A DNA stretch of 47,816 bases from Rhizobium sp. J15 (GCF_002531825.1 NZ_NWSX01000047.1:1-47816), one strand, 5' to 3'. Shown: positions 16,131 to 24,622, counted from the first letter of the stretch. The notes: a model not told the origin generated them from the letters alone. Translations and numbers: made by a program.

Positions 16131-16409
16131 ATGCGGACAACTCAATCCTTAAGCATCACCTTGCCGATCGAGATGGCGGAGATGGTCAAAGCCAAAGTTG
16201 CCTCAGGCGAATACGCCACCGAGAGCGAAGTCATCCGCGACGGGCTGCCTACGCTTGCCGCACGCGATGCGGCGGTGGAACGTTGGCTTCGCGAAGAGGT
16301 CGCGCCCGTTTACGATGAGATCAAGGCGCATCCGGAGAGGACGGTATCCCTTGAAGACGCCTTCGAGGGTTTCAACAAGCGTATTAAATCGATCGCCAAA
16401 ACCAGATAA
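16131..16409 (+). CDS. ParD-type antitoxin
   Basis: A 92-residue ribbon-helix-helix protein of the ParD/CopG antitoxin family: the N-terminal strand SLSITLPIEMAEMVKAKVASGEYATESEVIRDGL carries the DNA-binding RHH fold, followed by a charged toxin-binding tail. It normally neutralises ParE and represses its own operon. Here the following parE frame is only a 35-codon remnant, so this may be an orphan antitoxin. The stop overlaps the next ATG (TAATG), the classical layout of a toxin-antitoxin pair. Confidence 0.85.
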   Translation: MRTTQSLSITLPIEMAEMVKAKVASGEYATESEVIRDGLPTLAARDAAVERWLREEVAPVYDEIKAHPERTVSLEDAFEGFNKRIKSIAKTR

Positions 16410-16516
16410 TGAAATACGGCGTTCGTCTGAGCATTGCCTTCACTGTTAAAGAGGAAACGGTTTATATCCTCAGGGTCATGTCTGGCGGGCAGGAGCTGCG
16501 CCTTTACGACGAGTGA
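16409..16516 (+). pseudogene. parE toxin remnant with in-frame internal deletion
   Basis: The ATG overlapping the parD stop opens a 35-codon frame. It begins MKYGVRLS, as ParE toxins do, and then passes directly to IAFTVKEETVYILRVMSGGQEL, the last two strands of a ParE fold. About 55-60 residues that normally carry the helices and middle strands are missing, with the frame kept. RelE/ParE toxins need those helices to poison gyrase, so it should be inactive. This is my reading of the translated sequence; it is too short for usual gene callers. Confidence 0.7.
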
Positions 16517-16580
16517 TCCCATCGGCGCCATAGAGGCGTCTGTGGACGGGAATATCTCGTGCACCTGAGGAATGACGGAG

Positions 16581-17075
16581 ATGCTAGTCCGATATGAGAC
16601 GCCGGCGGATATCGATGCGATCCATGAGCTGACGTCGATCGCCTTTGCGCCCATGCCCTATAGCGAGGGTACGGAGGCTGAAATCATCCGGAGGCTTCGC
16701 GCGAGCGGCGATCTGGTGATCTCGCTGGTCGCCGAAGAGGAAGGCGAGATATTGGGGCATGTCGCGTTTTCGCCGGTGGCGATCGATGGCGCGCATGGCG
16801 GCTGGTTCGGGCTGGGTCCGATATCGGTCAAGCCGGAGAGACAGCGGCAGGGCATCGGCAAGGCGCTGATTGCAAAGGGGCTCGCATTGCTGGAGGAGAT
16901 GGGCGCCAGCGGATGCGCGCTGATCGGCAATCCCGATGTCTATCGCGGCGCGGGTTTCAGCAGCGACGGGAAACTCGGCTATCACGATCTCGATACGCGG
17001 CTCGTGCAGCGCATCGTCCTTCGCGGGCCGGCGCCGAGCGGCACGCTTCGGTTCGCTCCGGCGTTCGGAAGCTAA
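16581..17075 (+). CDS. GNAT-family N-acetyltransferase
   Basis: Acetyl-CoA-dependent acetyltransferase with the motif A loop in VKPERQRQGIGKALIAKGL (about 94-112) and a preceding GLGPISV strand. The C-terminal GNPDVYRGAGFSSDG segment is typical of the YhbS-like subgroup. The ATG at 16581 has GAGGA nine bases upstream; an ATG at 16572 is an alternative. Substrate not predictable. A second, different GNAT gene follows after 22 bases. Confidence 0.85.
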   Translation: MLVRYETPADIDAIHELTSIAFAPMPYSEGTEAEIIRRLRASGDLVISLVAEEEGEILGHVAFSPVAIDGAHGGWFGLGPISVKPERQRQGIGKALIAKGLALLEEMGASGCALIGNPDVYRGAGFSSDGKLGYHDLDTRLVQRIVLRGPAPSGTLRFAPAFGS

Positions 17076-17097
17076 TATTCTGCAGAAAGGCGATGAC

Positions 17098-17607
17098 ATG
17101 TCCGAAACGGGCGCGATCACTCTCCGAACTGAGCGCCTTAGGCTCCGTATGCCCGAGATCGATGACTTCGCCGCCTATGCGCGGCTGATGGCTTCGCCGC
17201 GATCCACAGGAATGGGCGGCCCGTTCGATCTCAGGGCGGCGTGGGGGATGTTCTGCCACGACGTGGCGCTCTGGCGGCTTTTCGGGCATGGGGCTTTGAT
17301 GATCGAGCTTGCCGAGAGCGGCGAATGCGTCGGCCAGGTGGGGATCAATCACGGGCCGCTCTTTCCCGAGAAGGAACTCGGGTGGTTCGTCTATGAGGGC
17401 CATGAGGGCCGGGGCTATGCGACCGAGGCGGCCCTGGCGCTGCGGGACTGGGCTTTTTCGACGCTCAAGCTGTCATCGCTCGTCAGCTATATCGCTCCCG
17501 GCAATGCCGCATCCGTTGCCGTTGCGGAACGGCTGGGAGCGCGCCTCGATGCGACGGCGCCTCGAACCGATCCTGCCGATCTCGTCTATCGGCACCTCGT
17601 CTCCTGA
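17098..17607 (+). CDS. GNAT-family acetyltransferase (RimJ/RimL-like)
   Basis: 169 residues of the RimJ/RimL-type GNAT subgroup: TLRTERLRLRMPEIDDFAAY at the N-terminus, then GWFVYEGHEGRGYATEAALALRDWAF with the acetyl-CoA loop, and YIAPGNAASVAVAERLGAR near the end. The start at 17098 follows AAAGG; the longer open frame upstream lies inside the previous gene. Members acetylate protein N-termini or small molecules; no specific substrate can be claimed. Likely co-transcribed with the preceding GNAT gene. Confidence 0.85.
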   Translation: MSETGAITLRTERLRLRMPEIDDFAAYARLMASPRSTGMGGPFDLRAAWGMFCHDVALWRLFGHGALMIELAESGECVGQVGINHGPLFPEKELGWFVYEGHEGRGYATEAALALRDWAFSTLKLSSLVSYIAPGNAASVAVAERLGARLDATAPRTDPADLVYRHLVS

Positions 17608-17701
17608 GATTATGGTCGCAGCTAAAAGACGGTTGACGGACGTCTCAATCCTTACATCTTGATGGGTCAGGATCGGGCTCTGCAAGAGAATGGGGTGCCG
17701 G

Positions 17702-18319
17702 ATGACGGACGCGAAACGGGAACATTGGGACGAGGTCTATCGCACGAAAGCTGCCGACAGCGTCAGCTGGTATCAGCCGACGCCGGAGCCTTCCCTGCGG
17801 GCGCTTGACGAGCTGCAACTGCCGGCCACGGCGGCACTGATCGATGTCGGCGGCGGCGCGTCGAGCCTTGTCGATCGTCTGATCGAGCGCGGCTGGTCCG
17901 ACCTTTCGGTTCTCGATATCGCCGAACCGGCGCTCGAGGTCGCCAAGGCGCGGCTGCGGGGCGAGGCGGCTCGTGTCGAATGGGTGGTGGCCGATGTCAC
18001 CATATGGCGACCGGCGCGCCATTACGACGTGTGGCACGACCGCGCCGTCTTTCATTTCCTCACCGAGCCGGAGCAGCGGCTGGGCTATCGCAACGCCCTT
18101 GAAGCCGGCACGGCACCGGGCAGCGTCGTGATCATCGCGACCTTCGCGCCGGACGGGCCGGAGCGCTGCAGCGGTCTGCCCGTCCAGCGCTACGATGCGG
18201 CGGCGCTTGCGGCGGAATTCTCATCCGCATTCGTCCTGGAGCGTGAGTGGCGGGAGGAGCATACGACGCCTGCCGGAGGCCGGCAGTCCTTTCAGTGGTG
18301 TGTTTTGCGCAGGCGCTGA
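17702..18319 (+). CDS. class I SAM-dependent methyltransferase
   Basis: A 205-residue small methyltransferase: HWDEVYRTKAADSVSWYQ at the N-terminus, SAM motif I as ALIDVGGGASSLVDRL, and the acidic residue of motif II in LSVLDIAEPALEVAK. The HDRAVFHFL motif corresponds to the thiopurine-type/YjhP-like subfamily. The ATG at 17702 follows GGGGTG. Substrate unknown. Confidence 0.82.
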   Translation: MTDAKREHWDEVYRTKAADSVSWYQPTPEPSLRALDELQLPATAALIDVGGGASSLVDRLIERGWSDLSVLDIAEPALEVAKARLRGEAARVEWVVADVTIWRPARHYDVWHDRAVFHFLTEPEQRLGYRNALEAGTAPGSVVIIATFAPDGPERCSGLPVQRYDAAALAAEFSSAFVLEREWREEHTTPAGGRQSFQWCVLRRR

Positions 18320-18384
18320 GTGTGTTTGCGCAAGCGACCCGAGGGGTGCTGGCGCTTGGTTGATGAAGTTCGTTTTCTATTGGT

Positions 18385-18461
18385 CGTCATCCTCGACCTT
18401 GTGTTGAGGATCTACTGCCCTATCGACCGGGCAGATGCTCGCGACAGGCCCAAGCATGACG
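18385..18461. repeat. mosaic palindromic intergenic element
   Basis: A 77-base element bounded by CGTCAT (18385-18390) and ATGACG (18456-18461). Internal stems are ATCCTC/GAGGAT and CTGCCC-N8-GGGCAG. The left half (CGTCATCCTCG-N2-CTTG-N4-GAGGATC) is built like the arms of the element at 27822-27914, so both belong to one repeat type in this genome. It lies in the gap between the convergent methyltransferase and P-loop kinase genes. Confidence 0.7.
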
Positions 18462-18504
18462 AAGGAGAAGCGTTTCTCACGCGTTCGAAGCGGCCGAGAG
18501 GCGG

Positions 18505-19038
18505 CTATTTCGCCGTCAGGCGGTCAAGGATGAAATTGACGCGGTCGGCAACACCGATTTTCGGCAGGATAACGACCTCGTAGCCGAGCGCCGGATAGGT
18601 CGCGGCGAGCCGGTCGTATTCGGCGACAGCCTCATCGAAACCGTGGCGACGTTCGGGATCGGACGTGTAGATCTCGGGCCATGGCGGCGTCAGGAAGACG
18701 GTTTGGTGATAGCGGTGGGCGGTGCTCAATTTTTGGAGCACCGGTTCGCCGGTCAGATGCTGGAGCGCCGAGGCGGCATCGATCAGGCCGCGGTCGAAAA
18801 ACGTCCAGCCGGCCTGTCCCTTCGCCGCCGCGTGGTCGGCCGTCGACATCTCGATTGCGCGCCGCGCGAAGGCAATCGCGTCGATCCAGGGCAGGGCCGT
18901 TCCATTGCTCGCGAGCTCCTGCTTGACGATCCTCCGGCCGGGCTCCTCGACGATCGCGTGACCGCGGCGGCCGAGCTCCGCAAGCAGCGTCGATTTTCCG
19001 CCGCCGGAACATCCTGAGATCAGGACCAATCCGTTCAT
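18505..19038 (-). CDS. P-loop ATPase/kinase (AAA_28, NadR-kinase-like)
   Basis: A 177-residue single-domain P-loop protein: Walker A GCSGGGKSTL at residues 9-18, then IVEEPGRRIVKQEL, FFDRGLIDAASALQHL (Walker B-like with D/R) and FLTPPWPEIY, the pattern of the NadR-kinase/Ttd14-like AAA_28 family. Such proteins phosphorylate small molecules or act as nucleotide switches. It is the last gene of a tight operon: its ATG lies 3 bases after the ddl stop. Its partner substrate is unknown. Confidence 0.78.
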   Translation of the reverse strand: MNGLVLISGCSGGGKSTLLAELGRRGHAIVEEPGRRIVKQELASNGTALPWIDAIAFARRAIEMSTADHAAAKGQAGWTFFDRGLIDAASALQHLTGEPVLQKLSTAHRYHQTVFLTPPWPEIYTSDPERRHGFDEAVAEYDRLAATYPALGYEVVILPKIGVADRVNFILDRLTAK

Positions 19039-19041
19039 GAT

Positions 19042-20118
19042 CTAGCCGGCCCGGCGGGAGCGCGCCATGCCGTGCTCCACCAGCCGGTCGATGACCTCGG
19101 CATAGCTGACGCCGCTTGCCGCCATCGCCTTGGAATACATGCTGATATCGGTGAAGCCGGGAATGGTGTTGAGCTCATTGATGACGAAACGCATGTCGGA
19201 GGTCAGGAAAAAGTCGACGCGGGCCATGCCGTCGCAGCCGACGGCCCGGAAGGCCCTGGCGGCCATATCGCGCATAGCGGCCTCGATTTCCGGCGGCAAC
19301 TCGGCCGGCACTTTCAGCGCCGCACCGTTCTCATCGATATATTTGGCGTCGTAATTGTAGAAGCCGTGGCTTTCCGCCGGCACGATCTCGCCCGGCCGGG
19401 AGACGAAGAGTTCTCCCGCCGTATCCTCCAGCACGCTGAATTCGATCTCGCGGCCGGCGATGAATTCCTCGGCAAGCAGCGTGCGGTCATGGCGGAAGCC
19501 TCCAGCAAGGGCTGCGGCAAATTCCTGGCTGGCATGGACCTTGGAGACGCCGACGGACGATCCTTGCCGCGCCGGCTTGATGAAGAGGGGCAGGCCGAGC
19601 TCGCTTTCTAGCCTATCCAGCGAAGGGGCTGAACCCTCATGGATCGTCACGGCGCGCGCCACAGGCAGGTCCGCTGCCCTGAGCAGGCGCTTGGCGATAT
19701 CCTTGTCGAGGGCTGCGGCGGAGCCGAGAATGCCGCAGCCGACGAGCGGCACGCGCGCCACCTCAGCTGCGCCCTGGACCGATCCGTCTTCGCCATGCGG
19801 GCCGTGCAGCACCGGAAACAGGATGTCGATCCCCGGCAGTGCATGCGGCGCGCCATGGGCAGTGATCGCCAGCATCCGGCCTCGGCCGCCCGGCACCAGG
19901 CAGATCTCCGTGCCCGAGGAAGGCGTGGCCAGCGCGCCGTTCCCGAAGCTGCTCAGCAGCCATTGTCCCTCTCGGGTGACAAAGACCGGGATTGCGTCGT
20001 ATTTCGCAGGGTCGAGCGCGCCCATGACATTGGTCGCCGAAAGGATGGAAACCTCATGCTCGGCCGAGCGGCCGCCAAAGAGTACGGCGATGCGCAGCCG
20101 GTTTACGGAAGGGGCCAT
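19042..20118 (-). CDS. ddl: D-alanine--D-alanine ligase
   Basis: ATP-grasp ligase joining two D-alanines for the peptidoglycan stem. Landmarks: VLFGGRSAEHEVSILSA, VLHGPHGEDGSVQG, LFIKPARQGSSVGVSKV and the metal-binding VINELNTIPGFTDISMYSK. The omega-loop reads FYNYDAKY with Tyr at the specificity position, which points to D-Ala-D-Ala rather than D-Ala-D-Lac. 358 residues. The ATG follows AGGAG. It is not in a division/cell-wall (mur-fts) cluster here but between a C39-like peptidase and a P-loop kinase, so it is probably a second Ddl copy; confirming that needs the whole genome. Confidence 0.93.
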   Translation of the reverse strand: MAPSVNRLRIAVLFGGRSAEHEVSILSATNVMGALDPAKYDAIPVFVTREGQWLLSSFGNGALATPSSGTEICLVPGGRGRMLAITAHGAPHALPGIDILFPVLHGPHGEDGSVQGAAEVARVPLVGCGILGSAAALDKDIAKRLLRAADLPVARAVTIHEGSAPSLDRLESELGLPLFIKPARQGSSVGVSKVHASQEFAAALAGGFRHDRTLLAEEFIAGREIEFSVLEDTAGELFVSRPGEIVPAESHGFYNYDAKYIDENGAALKVPAELPPEIEAAMRDMAARAFRAVGCDGMARVDFFLTSDMRFVINELNTIPGFTDISMYSKAMAASGVSYAEVIDRLVEHGMARSRRAG

Positions 20119-20150
20119 GAAAATCTCCTGATGATCTGGGGTGAGTGGGA

Positions 20151-20765
20151 TCAGCCGTCGACCGATATGCCGCGATTGGCGAAGAAGCGGTCGAAGGCGG
20201 CAAGCGGCAGCGTGACATCCGCCTGGCTTGCCGTGTCATGGCCGGACGGATTGTGGAAGCGGATCGTCTGCGGCGAGGCCGCTGTCACCAGCACCAGATG
20301 CCCGCCCTTTGCCGGCGGCTCGCGCTCCGGCCAGCGAATCCCGGGATGCACCGAGGCGATGAAGAAGCGCCGCTTCGACAGGATGTCGGGGAGGGCCGTT
20401 GCCTGAACACCGGTCATCGTCTCGGCGCCGAGCGCGAAGCGGTCGCTGACGAAGCGGACGAAAGGCGCATAGATCAGCCCCTTGATCGAGGCGTCGACGT
20501 CGTTAACGACGTAACCGCCATATGCGGTGCAGGCGCGGGCAAGCTCCAGCGTCGGATGGATCTCGCCGCGCGCAGCAAGGATCATCTTCAGGCAGGCCAT
20601 GCCGCAGACATTGACGGCCCAGCGCACATATTCCTCGATCGTCGCGGCTCCCGAATGACGCCAGAGCGGATCGCCGAGCAGGGCCTGCGCGCCTTCGGCA
20701 ACCACCGGCAGCGTCATATCAGGCGTTTCCCACTGACTGAAATACGGCACGCCGCTCTGCTGCAT
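20151..20765 (-). CDS. C39-like cysteine peptidase-fold protein
   Basis: A 204-residue protein with a papain-like C39_2 layout: NVCGMACLKMILAARG (likely nucleophile Cys and helix), GGHLVLVTAAS (His) and FHNPSG (Asn/Asp position). No signal peptide is seen, so it would act in the cytoplasm unless exported otherwise. First gene of a three-gene minus-strand operon with ddl (32-base gap) and the P-loop kinase (3-base gap). The co-occurrence suggests a peptide-processing or D-amino-acid peptide function. No specific substrate can be claimed. Confidence 0.72.
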   Translation of the reverse strand: MQQSGVPYFSQWETPDMTLPVVAEGAQALLGDPLWRHSGAATIEEYVRWAVNVCGMACLKMILAARGEIHPTLELARACTAYGGYVVNDVDASIKGLIYAPFVRFVSDRFALGAETMTGVQATALPDILSKRRFFIASVHPGIRWPEREPPAKGGHLVLVTAASPQTIRFHNPSGHDTASQADVTLPLAAFDRFFANRGISVDG

Positions 20766-20949
20766 ATGATCGAGATCCCCCGTGGCTCCTCTGCGGGATG
20801 GCCGGCAATCAAGGCTTTTTCGAGCCGTTGCGACGTTTTCCGAAGGCGGGAGGAAGATCTGGCATCGTGGTAATTTGGCCGCGAGGGCACCTTCGCCATC
20901 GGCAACGGAGTGGGCGGTCGGATATTCTGCCGAGAGATGAACGCGCCGC

Positions 20950-21648
20950 TCAGTGTGAATTCTTCGCGATGATCACAAATTCCGTTTTCCGTCCTCCTCG
21001 CTTGTGGCCGGAGATGAGCCGGATAACGAACCCAGTCGACTCGTATAGCCAGTAGAGCGGCGGCATTCGCTTCCGCAGCGCATCGACATGGGTTGAAATA
21101 TACTCGCCGACGAAGACGACCTCCATGCCGAGCTGCCGCAAGGTGGCGGCGATTTCCGAGTGGGAGGCATCGACGGAATGTTCGACCGGGAAGGGAGCAT
21201 AGCCCGGCTTGCCGGCGTTCGGCTGCTTCAGGACGAGACGATAGAACATGATGTGCACCCAGCGGGGCGTCATGGTGGTGACCATGCCCTTGATCGAGGT
21301 CGAGATCGGCCCCTTGACCACGACCACGCCTCCCGGAGAGAGCGTATTGGCGGCCTTCGAGAGCGCTGATTTCGGGCTTTCGACATGCTCCAGAACATCC
21401 CAGAAGACGCAGGCGTCGAAGACGCGCCCGCCGTAATCGACGGTCTGGGCGTCGCCCAAGATCTTCTCGCTTGCATATCTGTTTTTGTCGAGCTGCTCCT
21501 TGGAAATATCCAGAGCAGTATATTCGGCGCCCTCGACATAGACGTAAGTCCTGCTGCCTCCGCCGACCTCAAGAATTTTCGGATGCGGCTTGGTTAAAAG
21601 AGCCGGACCGGCATGGGCTAAAACATCATTCTCCCAAGGTGACGGCAT
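20950..21648 (-). CDS. class I SAM-dependent methyltransferase
   Basis: 232 residues; motif I ILEVGGGSRTYVYVEG, motif II YTALDISKEQL, FDACVFWDVLEHVESP and LSPGGVVVVKGP are typical of UbiE/Methyltransf_11 proteins. The C-terminal part has PPLYWLYESTGFVIRLISG, a possible membrane-contact segment. The ATG at the right end follows GGAGGAGAAAC. It stands alone on the minus strand, 184 bases from the peptidase gene. Substrate unknown; small lipid or glycan acceptors are common in this subgroup. Confidence 0.82.
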   Translation of the reverse strand: MPSPWENDVLAHAGPALLTKPHPKILEVGGGSRTYVYVEGAEYTALDISKEQLDKNRYASEKILGDAQTVDYGGRVFDACVFWDVLEHVESPKSALSKAANTLSPGGVVVVKGPISTSIKGMVTTMTPRWVHIMFYRLVLKQPNAGKPGYAPFPVEHSVDASHSEIAATLRQLGMEVVFVGEYISTHVDALRKRMPPLYWLYESTGFVIRLISGHKRGGRKTEFVIIAKNSH

Positions 21649-21866
21649 GTTTCTCCTCCAAGAATGTTGCCGCTACACTTGGTAAAATACTCATGAATTA
21701 CATGTCTATGCAACCGCTAATCATTAATGGTGGGTGATATCGACTGTCGGCTTGATATGGATGCTGTCATTCCCGGAGGGAATTCTGTGCCAAATCAAGA
21801 CGATGGAGCGTTCCTGGCGTGCCCTTTCGAGCGCGCCTCAGGCTCCGGTGTACGGAAGCAGGGGTC

Positions 21867-22910
21867 CTACTTCTCGCCCTCCGGCCAGATCGGCTGGCTG
21901 ATGCTCTGCAGCAGTTCCGGTTCGACGCCGTCGATGCGGGCGATGACGGCCTTGGCCATTTCGCGGCCGGCCTGGCGGACGTCTTCCTGGGCGGTGATGA
22001 TCTCAGGGCGGATCCAGTTGAGGATCGGCACGGATTGCTTGGAGACCATGTCGAGATCGCGGCCGAGCGCCTTGCCGGCGGCCTCGATGCCGGCATTGAC
22101 GGCGATCGCCGCGCTGCCGGCCGAACAGACGATCCCGTCGGGGGCGTTGGCCGAACGCATCATCACCTCGATGATGTCGCGGATATCGGCAAGCGGCGCA
22201 TCGGTGTTGATGCGCAGCGGCACCTCCTCGGCGCCGTAATCATGCAGGCCGGTTTGGAAGCCGATCCGGATATGGGCGTAGTAGGTGAGCTTGCTCGGCG
22301 GCTGCAGCAGGGCGATGCGCCGCCGGCCGCGCCTGACGAGCCGCTCCACCGCCTGATGGGCGAAGGCCTCGTTGTCGAAATCGTGGAAGGGGTGCGTGAG
22401 ACCGGCATCGGTGCGCCCATGCGTGGCAAAGGGCATGCCGCGCTCGGTCAGAAGCCGCACGCGCGGATCGTCCGGCTCGATGCGCGAGATGATGACGCCG
22501 TCGGCCGAGCCGGTCTCGAGGATATAGCGGACCGGCAGCATCGGGTCCTTGCTGTGGGAGTGCGGCGTGACGACGATATGATAGGGCGTGCCGGACAGCA
22601 CCTCCGATATGCCGAAGACCATCTGGCTTGAGAAGCCCATGATCTCCTCATCGATGCTGAGGACGAGGGCGATGACGTTGGTCTTGCCGGTGCGCAGGCG
22701 CACGCCCGCCCTGTTCGGCTGGTAGCCGAGCTGGCGGGCGACCATGCGCACCCGCTCCTTGGTTTCGGCCCCGATATCCGGCGCATCCTTCAGTGCGCGC
22801 GATACCGTCGTTACGCCGAGGCCGGTCATGAAGGCGATCGTCTTCAACGTCGGGCGCTCGCGCGTCACCGCCGTCGATGCCGCTTGTCCGAAATTTCCTT
22901 TGTTTTCCAT
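21867..22910 (-). CDS. LacI-family transcriptional regulator
   Basis: 347 residues. The N-terminal LacI helix-turn-helix is TLKTIAFMTGLGVTTVSRALKDAPDIG (about 21-47), with hinge RLGYQPN-like AR-Q-LGYQPNRAGVRLRTGKTNVIALVLS. The periplasmic-binding-protein-like sensor follows (FSSQMVFGISEVL, VERLVRRGRRRIALLQ, SAGSAAIAVNAGIEAAGKALGRDLDMVSKQ). Divergently oriented from the sugar ABC transporter operon across a 453-base gap containing LacI-like palindromes, so it is almost certainly its local repressor; the inducer is unknown. Confidence 0.9.
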   Translation of the reverse strand: MENKGNFGQAASTAVTRERPTLKTIAFMTGLGVTTVSRALKDAPDIGAETKERVRMVARQLGYQPNRAGVRLRTGKTNVIALVLSIDEEIMGFSSQMVFGISEVLSGTPYHIVVTPHSHSKDPMLPVRYILETGSADGVIISRIEPDDPRVRLLTERGMPFATHGRTDAGLTHPFHDFDNEAFAHQAVERLVRRGRRRIALLQPPSKLTYYAHIRIGFQTGLHDYGAEEVPLRINTDAPLADIRDIIEVMMRSANAPDGIVCSAGSAAIAVNAGIEAAGKALGRDLDMVSKQSVPILNWIRPEIITAQEDVRQAGREMAKAVIARIDGVEPELLQSISQPIWPEGEK

Positions 22911-23363
22911 CCCTGTAGGCCGCCCTGCGCGAATTGGTCTCGCTTATAGAGGCTTTTTCAGGCGCCGTAAGCCCGCCGCCTGCCAAAATCGCGCCTCCCT
23001 GAAGAATGCAATCTGTAACGATACAGTAGAAATGTCGAGTGTTTTTTCTTGTGTGCGTCGCAATATCATTCGCATAGGTTGAATCGGCGTTTTCCTCACG
23101 ATTTTTCCGCAGCTGCGAAAAGGGCGACGCGAGGGCTGAAATTACATGATCAAATTATACCTTTATCTTCAATTATATAAATGGACAGCGCATATGCGGA
23201 AAAGCCGAAGGAAGTTCCGATTTAGAGAGTGTGGCGGGGCGGCCGGGAACAGTCAGAAGTAGCAATCCGGATCTTTAAGGAAAAATTTACAGGCGGGCAG
23301 TTGCGTGTGGAAATCGATTGATCTAAGTTTTTCCGGCAACGTTTCAGTGAGGGAGGAGAACTC
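22911..23363. promoter_or_regulatory. divergent control region of the glycan locus
   Basis: No gene is seen. It contains a LacI-type palindrome CTGTAACGATACAG (23013-23026) and two 10-base palindromes of the form CGCA-N2-TGCG at 23108-23117 and 23189-23198, centres 81 bases apart. An A+T-rich stretch at about 23143-23180 could hold the promoter of the binding-protein gene. A strong GGGAGGAG precedes the downstream ATG. Confidence 0.6.
23013..23026. promoter_or_regulatory. putative LacI-family operator
   Basis: CTGTAACGATACAG: dyad with central CG as in LacI/GalR operators, arms CTGTA/TACAG. It lies about 100 bases upstream of the regulator start, so it could autoregulate it and also act on the transporter promoter. 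Confidence 0.5.
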
Positions 23364-24599
23364 ATGAAAATCCGTATGATGGCGGCTGTGCTTGCCGCTT
23401 CGGCCGCGCTTCCGCTCGGCGCAGCCAATGCTACCGATCTCGAAGTCACGCATTGGTGGACGTCCGGCGGCGAATCGGCTGCCGTCGCCGAGCTGGCCAA
23501 GGCCTTCGACGCCACCGGCAATCACTGGGTCGACGGCGCTATCGCCGGTTCCGGCGGCACGGCCCGTCCGATCATGATCAGCCGCATCACCGGCGGCGAT
23601 CCGATGGGCGCCACGCAGTTCAACCATGGCCGTCAGGCCGAGGAACTCGTTCAGGCCGGCCTGATGCGCGATCTGACCGACGTCGCCACCGCCGAGAAGT
23701 GGAAGGACATCATCCGTCCGTCGAGCCTGCTCGACTCCTGCACCATCGACGGCAAGATCTACTGCGCTCCCGTCAACATCCACTCCTGGCAGTGGCTGTG
23801 GCTCTCGAACGCCGCCTTCAAGAAGGCCGGCGTCGAAGTGCCGAAGAACTGGGACGAGTTCGTCGCTGCCGCTCCGGCTTTGGAAAAGGCCGGCATCCTT
23901 CCGCTCGCCGTCGGCGGCCAGCCGTGGCAGGCCGCAGGCGCCTTTGACGTTCTGATGGTCGCGATCGCCGGCAAGGATACGTTCAACAAGGTCTTCAAGG
24001 ACAAGGACGCCGAAGCCGCTGCCGGCCCCGAGATCGCCAAGGTCTTCAAGGCCGCCGACGATGCGCGCCGCATGTCCAAGGGCACCAACGTCCAGGATTG
24101 GAACCAGGCGACCAACCTCGTCATCACAGGCAAGGCCGGCGGCCAGATCATGGGCGACTGGGCGCAGGGCGAGTTTGCGCTGGCCGGTCAGAAGGCCGGC
24201 ACCGACTATACCTGCCTGCCGGGCCTCGGCGTGAACGAGATCATCTCGACCGGCGGCGACGCCTTCTACTTCCCGCTCCTGAAGGACGAGGAAAAGTCCA
24301 AGGCGCAGGCCGTGCTCGCCAAAACCCTGCTCGACCCCAAGACCCAGGTTGCCTTCAACCTGAAGAAGGGCTCGCTGCCGGTGCGCGCCGACGTCGATCT
24401 CGCCGCCGCAAACGACTGCATGAAGAAGGGTCTCGATATCCTGGCGAAGGGCAATGTGATCGAAGGCACCGACCAGCTGCTTTCGGCCGACAGCCAGAAG
24501 CAGAAGGAAGACCTCTTCTCCGAATTCTTCGCCAATCCGTCGATGACGCCGGAAGACGCCCAGAAGCGTTTCGCCGAAATCATCGCTTCGGCCGACTGA
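23364..24599 (+). CDS. ABC transporter sugar-binding protein (family 1)
   Basis: Periplasmic solute-binding protein of 411 residues with a signal peptide (MKIRMMAAVLAASAALPLGAANA, about 1-23). The mature start LEVTHWWTSGGESAAVAELAKAF resembles the GtsA-type glucose/mannose-binding proteins. Four cysteines (DSCTIDGKIYC and others) may form disulfides. It heads the transport operon; a stable hairpin at 24623-24651 follows before the permeases, a common way to keep binding protein in excess. Hexose or gluco/manno-oligosaccharide uptake is inferred from family and neighbours. Confidence 0.9.
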   Translation: MKIRMMAAVLAASAALPLGAANATDLEVTHWWTSGGESAAVAELAKAFDATGNHWVDGAIAGSGGTARPIMISRITGGDPMGATQFNHGRQAEELVQAGLMRDLTDVATAEKWKDIIRPSSLLDSCTIDGKIYCAPVNIHSWQWLWLSNAAFKKAGVEVPKNWDEFVAAAPALEKAGILPLAVGGQPWQAAGAFDVLMVAIAGKDTFNKVFKDKDAEAAAGPEIAKVFKAADDARRMSKGTNVQDWNQATNLVITGKAGGQIMGDWAQGEFALAGQKAGTDYTCLPGLGVNEIISTGGDAFYFPLLKDEEKSKAQAVLAKTLLDPKTQVAFNLKKGSLPVRADVDLAAANDCMKKGLDILAKGNVIEGTDQLLSADSQKQKEDLFSEFFANPSMTPEDAQKRFAEIIASAD

Positions 24600-24622
24600 T
24601 CCTCGGTCCTCAAGCTCATCGG

